Positions 31,311 to 39,821 of a DNA stretch of 49,339 nt are shown here, piece after piece. The position numbers were made by a program, and so were the translations under genes. The stretch comes from an uncultured Bacteroidales bacterium (GTDB lineage: Bacteria; Bacteroidota; Bacteroidia; Bacteroidales; P3): the NCBI GenBank assembly GCA_937884485.1, contig CALGCG010000077.1, forward strand, positions 1 through 49,339. The letters are read 5' to 3'. Position 1 is the first letter of the stretch, and the number at the start of each line of letters is the position of its first letter. The notes beneath the pieces were generated by a model. That model was not told the origin of the DNA. It saw only the letters and a program-made list of their open reading frames with translations, and ran no database searches.

Positions 31311-34151
31311 ATGGAGTATAATTTCAGTGAACTGGAGCCACGGTGGCAAAAGTGGTGGAGGGAGAATGAAGTGTACCACGTGGAGAACGGCGGCGGCGCC
31401 GAGGGGCGTCCGCATTTTTACGTTTTGGACATGTTTCCCTACCCGTCGGGAGCGGGCCTTCATGTGGGTCACCCGCTGGGGTATATTGCGAGCGACATCT
31501 ACGCCCGCTACAAGCGTTTGCGCGGTTACAACGTGCTGCATCCGATGGGCTACGACGCCTACGGACTGCCTGCCGAGCAGTATGCTATCCAGACCGGCCA
31601 GCATCCGGCCGTGACCACGGAGAAGAACATCGCCCGCTACCGCGAGCAGCTGGACAAGATAGGCTTTTCCTTCGACTGGGACCGCGAGGTGAGGACCTGC
31701 GACCCGAAGTACTACAAGTGGACGCAGTGGACATTCATCCAGCTGTTCAAGCACTACTACGACAACGACGCCCGCAAGGCGATGCCGATAGCGAAGCTTG
31801 AGGAACGCTTTGCCGAGCGCGGCAGCGAGGGCTTGAACGCCGCCTGCACGGAGGAGATGCACTTTACGGCTGCCGATTGGAATGGCTGGGACGCCGTCAA
31901 GCGCAGCCAGGTGATGATGAACTATCGCCTTGCCTACCTGGCCGACATACCTGTCAACTGGTGCGCCGAGCTGGGCACCGTGCTGGCCAACGACGAGGTG
32001 GTCGGCGGCCTCAGCGTCCGTGGCGGCTACCCTGTGGAGCGCAAGCTCATGCGCCAGTGGAGCCTCCGCATCACGGCCTATGCACAGCGTTTGGTGGATG
32101 GCCTGGAGCAGGTGGACTGGACCGACTCGCTGAAGGAAATCCAGCGCAACTGGATCGGCCGCTCGGAAGGCGCCGCCGTGTGGTTCCCGCTGGAAGGCAA
32201 CAAGGAGCATTCGTTCGAGATTTTCACCACGAGGCCCGACACCATCTTCGGTGTGACGTTCATGGTGCTGTGCCCCGAGCATGAGCTGATAGAAAAGATT
32301 ACCACCCCGGAGCAGAAGGCCGAGGTGGAGACCTACGTGACGTGGGCCAAGAACCGCTCGGAGCGCGAGCGCCAGGCGGAGGTGAAGAAGGTGAGCGGTG
32401 TGTTCACCGGCGCCTACGCCGTCAATCCGTTGACGGAAGAGAAGATTCCGATCTACGTGAGTGACTATGTGTTGGCAGGCTACGGCACCGGCGCCATCAT
32501 GGCTGTGCCGGCGCACGACAGCCGCGACTTCGCCTTTGCACGCCACTTCAATCTGCCGATACGCCAGGTGGTCTCGTTGGAGAAGGATGTCACCAGCGAC
32601 CCCTCGACGTGGAGCGAGAGCATGGACGCCAAGACCGGCTACTCCGTCAACAGCGGTTTCGTCAGCGGCATGAAGGTGAAAGAGGCCATGAAGGCCGTCA
32701 TCGATAAGATTGAACAAATGGGTATCGGCCACCGCACGGTGAACTACCGCCTGCGCGACGCCATCTTCAGCCGCCAGCGCTACTGGGGTGAGCCGTTCCC
32801 GATATACTACAAGGACAACGTTCCGTACACGATACCGGAGGAGTGCCTGCCGTTAGAGTTGCCGGAGGTGAGCGAGTTCAAGCCTACGGCCACGGGCGAG
32901 CCGCCGCTGGGCCACGCCAAGGTGTGGGCCTGGGACGAGGCGAAACGCCAGGTGGTGGACAAGGCGTTGGTCGACAACCGCACGGTCTTCCCGCTGGAGC
33001 TGAGCACGATGCCGGGCTTTGCGGGCAGCAGTGGATACTACCTGCGCTACATGGATCCGTCGAATGACAAGGAGTACTTCTCGGCGGACGCCGTGGGCTA
33101 TTGGCAGAATGTGGATCTGTATGTGGGCGGTGCCGAGCACGGTACGGGTCACCTGATATACGCCCGTTTCTGGAACAAGTTCCTCTTCGACCTTGGACTG
33201 GCCAAGAAGGAAGAGCCGTTCCAGAAGCTCATCAACCAGGGCATGATCCAGGGTCGCAGCAATTTTGTCTATCGCAGCAAGCAGGACAACAACCTCTATA
33301 TCTCCAAAGGCTTGATAAAGAACATGGACGACGTTACGCCGATACATGTGGACATCAACATTGTGGACAACGACGTGCTTGACGTGGAGCGATTCAAGGC
33401 CTGGCGCCCTGAGTTTGCGGAAGCGCGCTTCGAGCTGGAGGACGGCAAGTATGTCTGCGGCTGGGAAGTGGAGAAGATGAGCAAGAGCATGTTCAACGTG
33501 CAGAACCCCGACGACCTGGTGGCGCGCTACGGCGCCGACACGCTGAGGCTGTACGAGATGTTCCTCGGCCCCGTGGAACAGGCCAAGCCGTGGGACACCA
33601 ACGGCATCGAGGGCGTGCACAGGTTCCTGAAGAAGTTCTGGAAACTGTATGACAACTGCCTGAATAACCAGGGCGGTGCAAGCAACCAGGCGCAGGGACT
33701 CAAGATACTGCACCAGACAATCAAGAAGATTACGGACGACATAGAGCGTTTCTCGTTCAACACGTCGGTGTCGACCTTCATGATATGCTGCAACGACCTG
33801 ACGGCCCTTGGTGGCTGCGTCGGCCGCGAGGTGCTGGAACCCCTGGCGGTGCTGATGGCGCCCTTCGCACCCCATATTGCCGAAGAACTGTGGCACCTGC
33901 TGGGCCACGAAGGGTCGGTGTGCAATGCCGAGTGGCCAGTGTACGACGAGAAGATGCTGGTGGAGGACACGGTGAAGTATCCCGTGCAGTTCAACGGCAA
34001 GATGCGTTTCATGCTGGAGCTGCCGGCCGGAGCCACGCAGGCCGAGGCCCTGGAGGCCGTGAAGGCGGCGCCGGAGAGTGCCAAATGGCTGACGGGCGAG
34101 CCCAAGAAGGTTATTTTCGTTCCTAAGAAGATTATCAATATAGTATGCTGA
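31311..34151 (+). CDS. leuS: Leucyl-tRNA synthetase
   Basis: A 946-residue class I aminoacyl-tRNA synthetase that charges tRNA-Leu. The HIGH motif appears as HVGH (51-54) in MFPYPSGAGLHVGHPLGY, and KMSKS at about 722-726 in VEKMSKSMFNVQNPDD. The CP1 editing domain lies about 225-420 with FTTRPDTIFGVTFMVLCPEH and GYGTGAIMAVPAHDSRDF. The order of segments, including RYWGEPFPIYY and GGAEHGTGHLIYARFW, is that of bacterial LeuRS; at 946 residues it is longer than the E. coli enzyme (860), as in Bacteroidota. Its stop overlaps the nusB start by 7 bp. Confidence 0.97.
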   Translation: MEYNFSELEPRWQKWWRENEVYHVENGGGAEGRPHFYVLDMFPYPSGAGLHVGHPLGYIASDIYARYKRLRGYNVLHPMGYDAYGLPAEQYAIQTGQHPAVTTEKNIARYREQLDKIGFSFDWDREVRTCDPKYYKWTQWTFIQLFKHYYDNDARKAMPIAKLEERFAERGSEGLNAACTEEMHFTAADWNGWDAVKRSQVMMNYRLAYLADIPVNWCAELGTVLANDEVVGGLSVRGGYPVERKLMRQWSLRITAYAQRLVDGLEQVDWTDSLKEIQRNWIGRSEGAAVWFPLEGNKEHSFEIFTTRPDTIFGVTFMVLCPEHELIEKITTPEQKAEVETYVTWAKNRSERERQAEVKKVSGVFTGAYAVNPLTEEKIPIYVSDYVLAGYGTGAIMAVPAHDSRDFAFARHFNLPIRQVVSLEKDVTSDPSTWSESMDAKTGYSVNSGFVSGMKVKEAMKAVIDKIEQMGIGHRTVNYRLRDAIFSRQRYWGEPFPIYYKDNVPYTIPEECLPLELPEVSEFKPTATGEPPLGHAKVWAWDEAKRQVVDKALVDNRTVFPLELSTMPGFAGSSGYYLRYMDPSNDKEYFSADAVGYWQNVDLYVGGAEHGTGHLIYARFWNKFLFDLGLAKKEEPFQKLINQGMIQGRSNFVYRSKQDNNLYISKGLIKNMDDVTPIHVDINIVDNDVLDVERFKAWRPEFAEARFELEDGKYVCGWEVEKMSKSMFNVQNPDDLVARYGADTLRLYEMFLGPVEQAKPWDTNGIEGVHRFLKKFWKLYDNCLNNQGGASNQAQGLKILHQTIKKITDDIERFSFNTSVSTFMICCNDLTALGGCVGREVLEPLAVLMAPFAPHIAEELWHLLGHEGSVCNAEWPVYDEKMLVEDTVKYPVQFNGKMRFMLELPAGATQAEALEAVKAAPESAKWLTGEPKKVIFVPKKIINIVC

Positions 34152-35104
34152 GCAGACATTTTTTGAGGAGCAAGGTGTTGCAGACGGTGTATGCCGGACG
34201 CTGCGACGAGATGGACGCCATCACGGTGGCGCGGAGTTTTGAGTACAACGTTGGCAAGCTGAATGAGCTTGGAGTGTTGCAGGTGGCCTTGTTGCCGCGT
34301 TTTGTGGAGGAGGGCGAGAAGGTGCTGGAAGAGGGCAAGAAGAAATTCCGCCCGACGGAGGAAGACCGCAATCCCAGCATGAGGGTAGTGGAGAACGAGT
34401 TTATCCGCCGGATGGCGGACAACTTTGAGCTGAAGAAGCACCGCGAGGCGTGGTGCGGCTGCTGGGACACGCACAGCGACCTGGTGAGGGAGGCTTTTCT
34501 GGACTTCCGCAAGCTGCCCGAATATGCGAAGTATGCCTACGCCGAGGAACAGAGTTTCGAGAAGGACAAGGCGTTTGCGATAATGCTGTTCCGCTACCTG
34601 ATGAACCGGGAGGCGCTGACGGCCGTGGTGGGAGAGAGAAGCCTGCTGTGGGAGGACGACTATGAGCAGATAGCGCAGTACAACTTCATGATGCTGAAGA
34701 CCCTGACGGAAGAAGAAATGGATGAGGCGATGATATGGCCTGTGATGTACGACAAGCGGATTGAGAAAGACGAGGCGGACATGGACTTTGCGCGACAGCT
34801 GCTGAGAGACACCATAGCCTGCCGCGAGGAGTCGGAGGAGCTGATTAAGGGACACCTTCAGGGATGGGAGTTTGAGCGGGTGTCGAAGATGGACGTTCTG
34901 CTGATCAATATGGCTGTGGCGGAGTTCACGGGATGCCCGTCGATTCCTGAAAAGGTGACTGTGGACGAGTACATCGAGCTTTCGAAGGAGTTCAGTTCGG
35001 AGCGCAGCAAACTGTTCATCAACGGAATCCTGGACAAGTTGGTGGCGGAGTTGCGCTCGAAGGGCCGCATCAAGAAGAGCGGCCGAGGGCTGATGGAGAG
35101 TTAA
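34145..35104 (+). CDS. nusB: Transcription antitermination factor NusB (long Bacteroidota form)
   Basis: A 319-residue protein; E. coli NusB has 139 residues. The C-terminal third is the NusB RNA-binding helical fold: DMDFARQLLRDTIACREESE, WEFERVSKMDVLLINMAVAE and PEKVTVDEYIELSKEFSSER, ending FINGILDKLVAELR. The N-terminal start MLSRHFLRSKVLQTVYA is also the normal NusB opening, so a large insert lies in between, a known feature of the phylum. It acts with NusE in antitermination, mainly of rRNA operons. It overlaps leuS by 7 bp. The last sense codon and the stop lie in a heptamer array. Confidence 0.92.
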   Translation: MLSRHFLRSKVLQTVYAGRCDEMDAITVARSFEYNVGKLNELGVLQVALLPRFVEEGEKVLEEGKKKFRPTEEDRNPSMRVVENEFIRRMADNFELKKHREAWCGCWDTHSDLVREAFLDFRKLPEYAKYAYAEEQSFEKDKAFAIMLFRYLMNREALTAVVGERSLLWEDDYEQIAQYNFMMLKTLTEEEMDEAMIWPVMYDKRIEKDEADMDFARQLLRDTIACREESEELIKGHLQGWEFERVSKMDVLLINMAVAEFTGCPSIPEKVTVDEYIELSKEFSSERSKLFINGILDKLVAELRSKGRIKKSGRGLMES

Positions 35105-35133
35105 GAGTTATGAGTTAAGAGTTAAGAGTTATG
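35099..35133 (+). repeat. Heptamer tandem array spanning nusB stop and DUF1573 start
   Basis: Five units: agttaag, agttatg, agttaag, agttaag, agttatg. The first unit contains the last nusB codon and its TAA (35102-35104); the last unit contains the ATG of the next gene (35131-35133). The whole 26-bp intergenic spacer is made of the repeat. Confidence 0.9.
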
Positions 35134-35583
35134 AAAAAGATATTTTATAGTTTAATGCTGATGGGGGCACTGATGGTTGCCTCCTGCGGCAGCGGAACGG
35201 AAAAGGACGCTGTGGATGTGGATTTGATAAACAATCCGAAGAGCGCTATGGGTTACGACAGTGCCACGAAGGTGCCTGTGATCACGTTTGACGAGGATAT
35301 GCATGATTTCGGACGATTGTCGGCGGGAGAGAACATAAGCTATAGCTTCCATTTCCGCAACACAGGTAATGCGGATTTGATAATCAGCGGCTGCAGTGCC
35401 ACGTGTGGCTGTACGGTAGCCAGCTTCCCGAAGGAGCGCATAGTCCCCGGAGGAGATGGATACGTGACGGTGTCGTTCAACAGTACGGGCAAGAGCGGGC
35501 AGCAGGTTCAGGAGGTGACAGTGGTGAGCAACGCGCAGCCTGCGCGGAGCAAACTGAGAATTGTCGCCCAGGTGGGATATTGA
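35131..35583 (+). CDS. DUF1573 lipoprotein
   Basis: A 150-residue predicted lipoprotein: MKKIFYSLMLMGALMVASC carries a lipobox MVASC with Cys19. The mature part is a DUF1573 immunoglobulin-like beta domain: VPVITFDEDMHDFGRLSAGE, YSFHFRNTGNADLIISGCSA, CGCTVASFPKERIVPG and VTVSFNSTGKSGQQVQEVTV. The paired Cys in SATCGCT are typical. The family is widespread in Bacteroidota and is often found between nusB and yajC, as here. Function is unknown. Heptamer arrays flank it on both sides. Confidence 0.88.
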   Translation: MKKIFYSLMLMGALMVASCGSGTEKDAVDVDLINNPKSAMGYDSATKVPVITFDEDMHDFGRLSAGENISYSFHFRNTGNADLIISGCSATCGCTVASFPKERIVPGGDGYVTVSFNSTGKSGQQVQEVTVVSNAQPARSKLRIVAQVGY

Positions 35584-35584
35584 G

Positions 35585-35612
35585 AGTTATGAGTTAAGAG
35601 TTATGAGTTAAA
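35585..35612 (+). repeat. Heptamer tandem array between DUF1573 and yajC
   Basis: Four units: agttatg, agttaag, agttatg, agttaaa, beginning one base after the TGA of DUF1573. An A-rich stretch (35613-35631) then leads to the yajC start. Confidence 0.85.
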
Positions 35613-35631
35613 AAATTAAAAAAAGAACAAT

Positions 35632-35937
35632 ATGAATTTGACACAGTTTATTATGATGCAGGCTCAGCCGCAAGGTGGCGGAATGGGCGGTTCGATGATT
35701 TTCATCATTATCATCCTCGTTGTGATGTGGGTGCTGATGTTGCGTCCGCAGCGCAAGAAAGAGAAGGAGGAGCGCAAGTTCCGCGAGGGATTGCAGAAAG
35801 GAGACCGCGTGTTGTTCTCGGGCGGCATCTACGGCAAGGTGCACAATGTGGACAGCCGCACGGTTGATGTGGAGGTTGCCAACGGAGTGGTGATGACGGT
35901 GGAGAAGAGCATGGTGCAGCCTGCCCCTGAGAATTAA
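35632..35937 (+). CDS. yajC: Preprotein translocase accessory subunit YajC
   Basis: A 101-residue inner-membrane protein associated with SecDF. One transmembrane helix (about 23-40, MIFIIIILVVMWVLMLRPQR) ends with the conserved LRPQ(R/K)K motif, followed by KKEKEERKFREGLQKGDRVL and FSGGIYGKVHNVDSRTVDVE. Length and motif order match YajC. It lies in the conserved nusB-DUF1573-yajC-ybbR-coaE order. Confidence 0.93.
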   Translation: MNLTQFIMMQAQPQGGGMGGSMIFIIIILVVMWVLMLRPQRKKEKEERKFREGLQKGDRVLFSGGIYGKVHNVDSRTVDVEVANGVVMTVEKSMVQPAPEN

Positions 35938-35964
35938 GCACAAGACAGAAAAAAACGTTGGTGA

Positions 35965-36942
35965 ATGCGCGGAGGACAGGTCAGGACATTCATTGTTATC
36001 CTGGGGATTACGTTTCTGGTGTGGGTGGCGGTGGCGATGTCGGAAAGCCGGGAATATACGTTGCCGTTGAGGGTGACGTATACGGGTTTTGACGCGAAGC
36101 GTTATGCCGTGGTGCGAACGGACACTGTGCTTACCGTGCAGGTGCGTTCGACGGGATTCAATGCAATGTTCCTGAGTCTGCGCGGAGAGCCGACGAGGGT
36201 GACGCTGGATATACACCACGAGGCAGTGCACCGCTATTCCCGCCAAGAGGGAGGGAAGACGGAACTGTACAGAACGACGGCCGTAGCAGACCTGTCGACA
36301 TTGATAGGAGAGCAGTTGACGCCGCATGGCATGCAGTTTGAGGGCAGCGGAAAGGATTCGCTGCAGCTGGTGCTGGTAGAGCGTTCGAGTAGGCGCTATG
36401 TGCCTGACTTAAGGGCGCTGCGTGTCAACTTTTCCGACGGATACGGATTGTATGGACAGCCCACAGTGACGCCAAGCGAGATAACCCTCTATGGGCCGCG
36501 AGGAGTGCTTGACTCGATAGAGGGAATAGGTGTCGTGGAAACGGAACTGAATGAGGTGCAAGAGAGTGGCACTTATGTGTTGCGCTTGGATGAGAAATGG
36601 AAAAAGAGGGGTGATATTTTCGCTTCGGCCGACAAGCTGACGATAACGATACCCGTGAGGCGGTTCGTCGAGCGACGTTTTACGGTGCCTGTGGTTGTGG
36701 AAGGGGGTGATTCTACTTCGGTAAACGGTTTGCGCCTTTATCCAGAGAGAGTGGAGTTAGATGTGTGGGTGTCGCAGGAAGACATGTCCTCGGTAACGGA
36801 GGATCGGTTTGAAGTGGTGGCCAGTTATGCAGACATTCTGTCGGGGGAGCAGAAACTGAAGCTCAGAGTGAGTCGTTTCCCCCAAAATGTCCGTATACGC
36901 AGTGTGTCTCCAGAAGAGATAGCATACGTCATTATCAAATAG
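35965..36942 (+). CDS. YbbR-like (CdaR-type) membrane-anchored protein
   Basis: A 325-residue protein with one N-terminal transmembrane helix (about 8-24, FIVILGITFLVWVAVAM) and an extracytoplasmic chain of YbbR-like beta domains. Blocks include SREYTLPLRVTYTGFDAKRY, YGQPTVTPSEITLYGPRGVL, DSIEGIGVVETELNE and RRFTVPVVVEGGDSTSVNGL followed by LYPERVELDV. In Firmicutes CdaR regulates the diadenylate cyclase CdaA; no cyclase gene is adjacent here. It starts 27 bp after yajC and ends 6 bp before coaE. Confidence 0.82.
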   Translation: MRGGQVRTFIVILGITFLVWVAVAMSESREYTLPLRVTYTGFDAKRYAVVRTDTVLTVQVRSTGFNAMFLSLRGEPTRVTLDIHHEAVHRYSRQEGGKTELYRTTAVADLSTLIGEQLTPHGMQFEGSGKDSLQLVLVERSSRRYVPDLRALRVNFSDGYGLYGQPTVTPSEITLYGPRGVLDSIEGIGVVETELNEVQESGTYVLRLDEKWKKRGDIFASADKLTITIPVRRFVERRFTVPVVVEGGDSTSVNGLRLYPERVELDVWVSQEDMSSVTEDRFEVVASYADILSGEQKLKLRVSRFPQNVRIRSVSPEEIAYVIIK

Positions 36943-36948
36943 GCTAAA

Positions 36949-37530
36949 ATGAAGAAGGTAGGCATAACGGGAGGCATGGGATGCGGGAAGAGTACCGTGG
37001 TGGAGGAATTTGCGAGGCTGGGAGTTCCTGCCTTTGTTGCCGACAAAGCAGGTGCGGAATTGTACAAGGATGCAGGTTTTTTAAGTGAGGTGAGGCAGCT
37101 GCTGGGCGACGGCGTGTTTCGCGCAGACGGCAGCGTCGACAAGAGAGAGATAGCGTCGCGAGTGTTTGCTGAGCCCCGGTTGCTGAAGGGGCTGAATGCG
37201 ATGGTGCATCCCCGCGTGCTGGATGCCTTTGACGTTTTTTGCAGGGAGCATGCCGATGCCACTTATGTGTTGTTTGAGAGTGCCATATTGTATGACTATG
37301 GATTTGACAGGCTAATGGACGAGGTGATATGTGTGTACCTGTCGCTGGAGGACCGTCTGGAGCGCCTGGAGAAACGTGATGGTGTGGGTAGGGAGGCGCT
37401 GCTGTCCCGAATCGGGAACCAGCTTGCCGCCGAGGAGATGATGAGCCGTGCAGACTATGTGATATTAAACTATGAAGGCAATCCACGACAGCGTCAAGTG
37501 GCCTATATAGACAATTTATTAAGACGATGA
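36949..37530 (+). CDS. coaE: Dephospho-CoA kinase
   Basis: A 193-residue cytoplasmic enzyme for the last step of coenzyme A synthesis. The P-loop GITGGMGCGKSTVVEEF (GGMGCGKST, residues 8-16) opens the protein. The CoA-binding region has VPAFVADKAGAELYKD, and the lid and substrate segments LKGLNAMVHPRVLDAF, VLFESAILYDYGFDRLMDEV and RIGNQLAAEEMMSRADYVI are typical. Length matches E. coli CoaE (206). Its stop overlaps the start of the GH3 fusion gene (ATGA). Confidence 0.95.
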   Translation: MKKVGITGGMGCGKSTVVEEFARLGVPAFVADKAGAELYKDAGFLSEVRQLLGDGVFRADGSVDKREIASRVFAEPRLLKGLNAMVHPRVLDAFDVFCREHADATYVLFESAILYDYGFDRLMDEVICVYLSLEDRLERLEKRDGVGREALLSRIGNQLAAEEMMSRADYVILNYEGNPRQRQVAYIDNLLRR

Positions 37531-39821
37531 ACAGACTGAAGTTTTTTGTGACGACAGCCTTATTGGCGGTGGCGCAGACTATAGCTGCGCAGCAGATACA
37601 CACGGCGCAGCGGCTGCCGAGCTTCGAACAGCAGGGATTTCGATACTACGACCCGGAGGTGAACTGGGTCGATTCGGTATATGAGAAGTTGAGCTTGCGC
37701 CAGCGAATAGCCCAGTTGATGGTGGTGAGAGTTCCACTGAATATGGATAACAAACAGGCGTCGGAATTCATTCAAAAGATGAATGGCCTTGATGTGGGCG
37801 GAGTATGTTTTTTTGCCGGCACTGCGACACGTCAGGCAGAGCTCACGCGAGACCTGCAAGCCACAGCGCGTGTGCCGCTGCTGGTGTGCCTGGATGCCGA
37901 ATGGGGACTGGGCATGCGTCTTACCGATATGTACTCTTTTCCGCGCAATGTGCGATTTGGAATGTTGTCGGAGGCTGATGACAGCATCGTCTATCGCATG
38001 GGAGAAGAAATTGGTCGTCAATGCCGTATGTTGGGAGTGCATATAAATTTCGCCCCAGTTGTTGACATCAACTCCAATCCGCGTAATCCTGTCATAGGAA
38101 CGCGGTCATTTGGTACTGACCGTGAGCGTGTGGCCCGTCAGGGTATCATGTACGCCCAAGGCATGCAAAGTCAAGGTGTGATGGCGGTGGCAAAACATTT
38201 CCCGGGGCATGGCGACACGGATGTGGACAGCCATTTCGACCTGCCGGTAATTAAACACAGTGCAGAGAAGCTTGACAGTGTTGAACTTTATCCCTTCAAA
38301 CGAATGATAGAGGCGGGGGTAGAGGGAGTGATGATAGCCCACCTGAGGGTTGACGCATTTGACTCGCAGCGTCCCTCGTCGTTGAGCCGTCCCATTGTTA
38401 CAGACCTGCTTAAGGACAAGCTGGGTTTTGAGGGTTTGGTCATCACTGACGGACTTGATATGAAGGGTATCACCAACACCTACAGCCATGGACAGGGAGA
38501 GTTGCTGGCCATTGAGGCGGGCAACGATATACTCCTTCTGCCGCCCAATGTGCAGGAAGCGTTGGATTATATTGAGAAAACTGCTATGGAAGATGACTCG
38601 TTGCGCCATCTGATTGATTTGCATTGCCGGCGTGTGCTTCATGCCAAATATCGTTATATCGTCAAAAATGGAGGCTCGGAGATAGTCGTCCCTGGCGATG
38701 ACCGGAAAGCAGCGTCGAGGGATATTGTGGCAGACCTCAATCTGGCTTTGAATCGCACGATTGACACGCTGGTACACAATGCTATTAATGCCCACGCGAC
38801 CCCTGGATGCCAGGTTGTTGTGATGCACCATGGTCGAACCTTGATCAACCGGGCCTATGGGCATATCACATACGACCCACAGTCGGACAGTGTAACACCG
38901 CAGACAATCTATGACTTGGCCTCGGTCACTAAGGTTGCCGCTACCACGTTGGCTATCATGAAGCTTTATGACATGGGCAAGCTGAAGATTGATGACAAAC
39001 TTAGCAAATATCTACCATACCTGAAAAACAGCGAAAAATCATCCATCACCATAAAACAGGCAATGAGTCATTGTGCAATGTTCAAGCCTTTCGATGCCTA
39101 CTGGCAGCAGACCACAGGCTACGATTCCATACTTGCCCGAGTAGCGCAATCACCGCTCAATGCAAACGAGGGGATGGTCTACAGTGACTTGGGTTTTATG
39201 CTGCTTTCCGATGTGGTGCGTCGCATTAGCGGTATGCCACTTGACCAATTTGTCACCGAAAACTTTTATCGTCCTATGGGTTTGGAGAACACCTTCTTTA
39301 ATCCCACACGCAACGGCATCGATGTTACCCGCATAGCACCCACCGAGGATGATACTCTGAGGGGACTCATCTGTGGGCAGGTTCATGACCCCAATGCCTA
39401 TGCCATGGGCGGTGTCAGTGGACATGCGGGACTGTTCTCCACTGCTGAGGATGTAGCGCAAATCATGCAAATGCTTCTCGATGGCGGCGTATACCGCGGA
39501 GTGCGCTATTTGGATTCTGCTACAATCAACCTCTTCACTCAGCGCCATTTTGCATTCAGTGGCAACCGTCGTGCGCTGGGATTTGACAAACAGCTCTTTA
39601 AGCCCTCTGGTAATGCACAGACCTCGCAGTTTGCGTCGCAGAGCTCTTATGGACACACCGGCTTCACAGGTACAATGGTGTGGGTTGACCCTGTTGACGA
39701 TCTGGTCTATGTATTTCTCTCCAACCGTGTTCATCCATCGGCAAAAACAAATCTTCTTGCCCAGATGAATGTTAGAACCAATATCCAGTCTGTTGTATAT
39801 AAAATACTGAAAAATGAGTAA
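37527..39821 (+). CDS. GH3 beta-N-acetylhexosaminidase/beta-lactamase-family fusion, short form
   Basis: A 764-residue exported protein with a signal peptide ending TIAAQQ. The GH3 N-terminal barrel (about 50-385) has AVAKHFPGHGDTDVDSHFDL, the KH(F)PGHG signature of NagZ-type enzymes, and VITDGLDMKGI with the nucleophile Asp. From about 410 a class C beta-lactamase/PBP fold begins: NAINAHATPGCQVVV, SVTK in YDLASVTKVAATTLAIMK (the Ser-x-x-Lys nucleophile), YSDLGFMLLSDVVRRISG (Tyr-Ser-Asp), and HTGFTGT near the end. Bacteroidota homologues I know are near 1,000 residues and carry a GH3 C-terminal domain between the two; here the junction at about 385-410 leaves no room for it. A role in wall recycling is likely. 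Confidence 0.85.
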   Translation: MNRLKFFVTTALLAVAQTIAAQQIHTAQRLPSFEQQGFRYYDPEVNWVDSVYEKLSLRQRIAQLMVVRVPLNMDNKQASEFIQKMNGLDVGGVCFFAGTATRQAELTRDLQATARVPLLVCLDAEWGLGMRLTDMYSFPRNVRFGMLSEADDSIVYRMGEEIGRQCRMLGVHINFAPVVDINSNPRNPVIGTRSFGTDRERVARQGIMYAQGMQSQGVMAVAKHFPGHGDTDVDSHFDLPVIKHSAEKLDSVELYPFKRMIEAGVEGVMIAHLRVDAFDSQRPSSLSRPIVTDLLKDKLGFEGLVITDGLDMKGITNTYSHGQGELLAIEAGNDILLLPPNVQEALDYIEKTAMEDDSLRHLIDLHCRRVLHAKYRYIVKNGGSEIVVPGDDRKAASRDIVADLNLALNRTIDTLVHNAINAHATPGCQVVVMHHGRTLINRAYGHITYDPQSDSVTPQTIYDLASVTKVAATTLAIMKLYDMGKLKIDDKLSKYLPYLKNSEKSSITIKQAMSHCAMFKPFDAYWQQTTGYDSILARVAQSPLNANEGMVYSDLGFMLLSDVVRRISGMPLDQFVTENFYRPMGLENTFFNPTRNGIDVTRIAPTEDDTLRGLICGQVHDPNAYAMGGVSGHAGLFSTAEDVAQIMQMLLDGGVYRGVRYLDSATINLFTQRHFAFSGNRRALGFDKQLFKPSGNAQTSQFASQSSYGHTGFTGTMVWVDPVDDLVYVFLSNRVHPSAKTNLLAQMNVRTNIQSVVYKILKNE

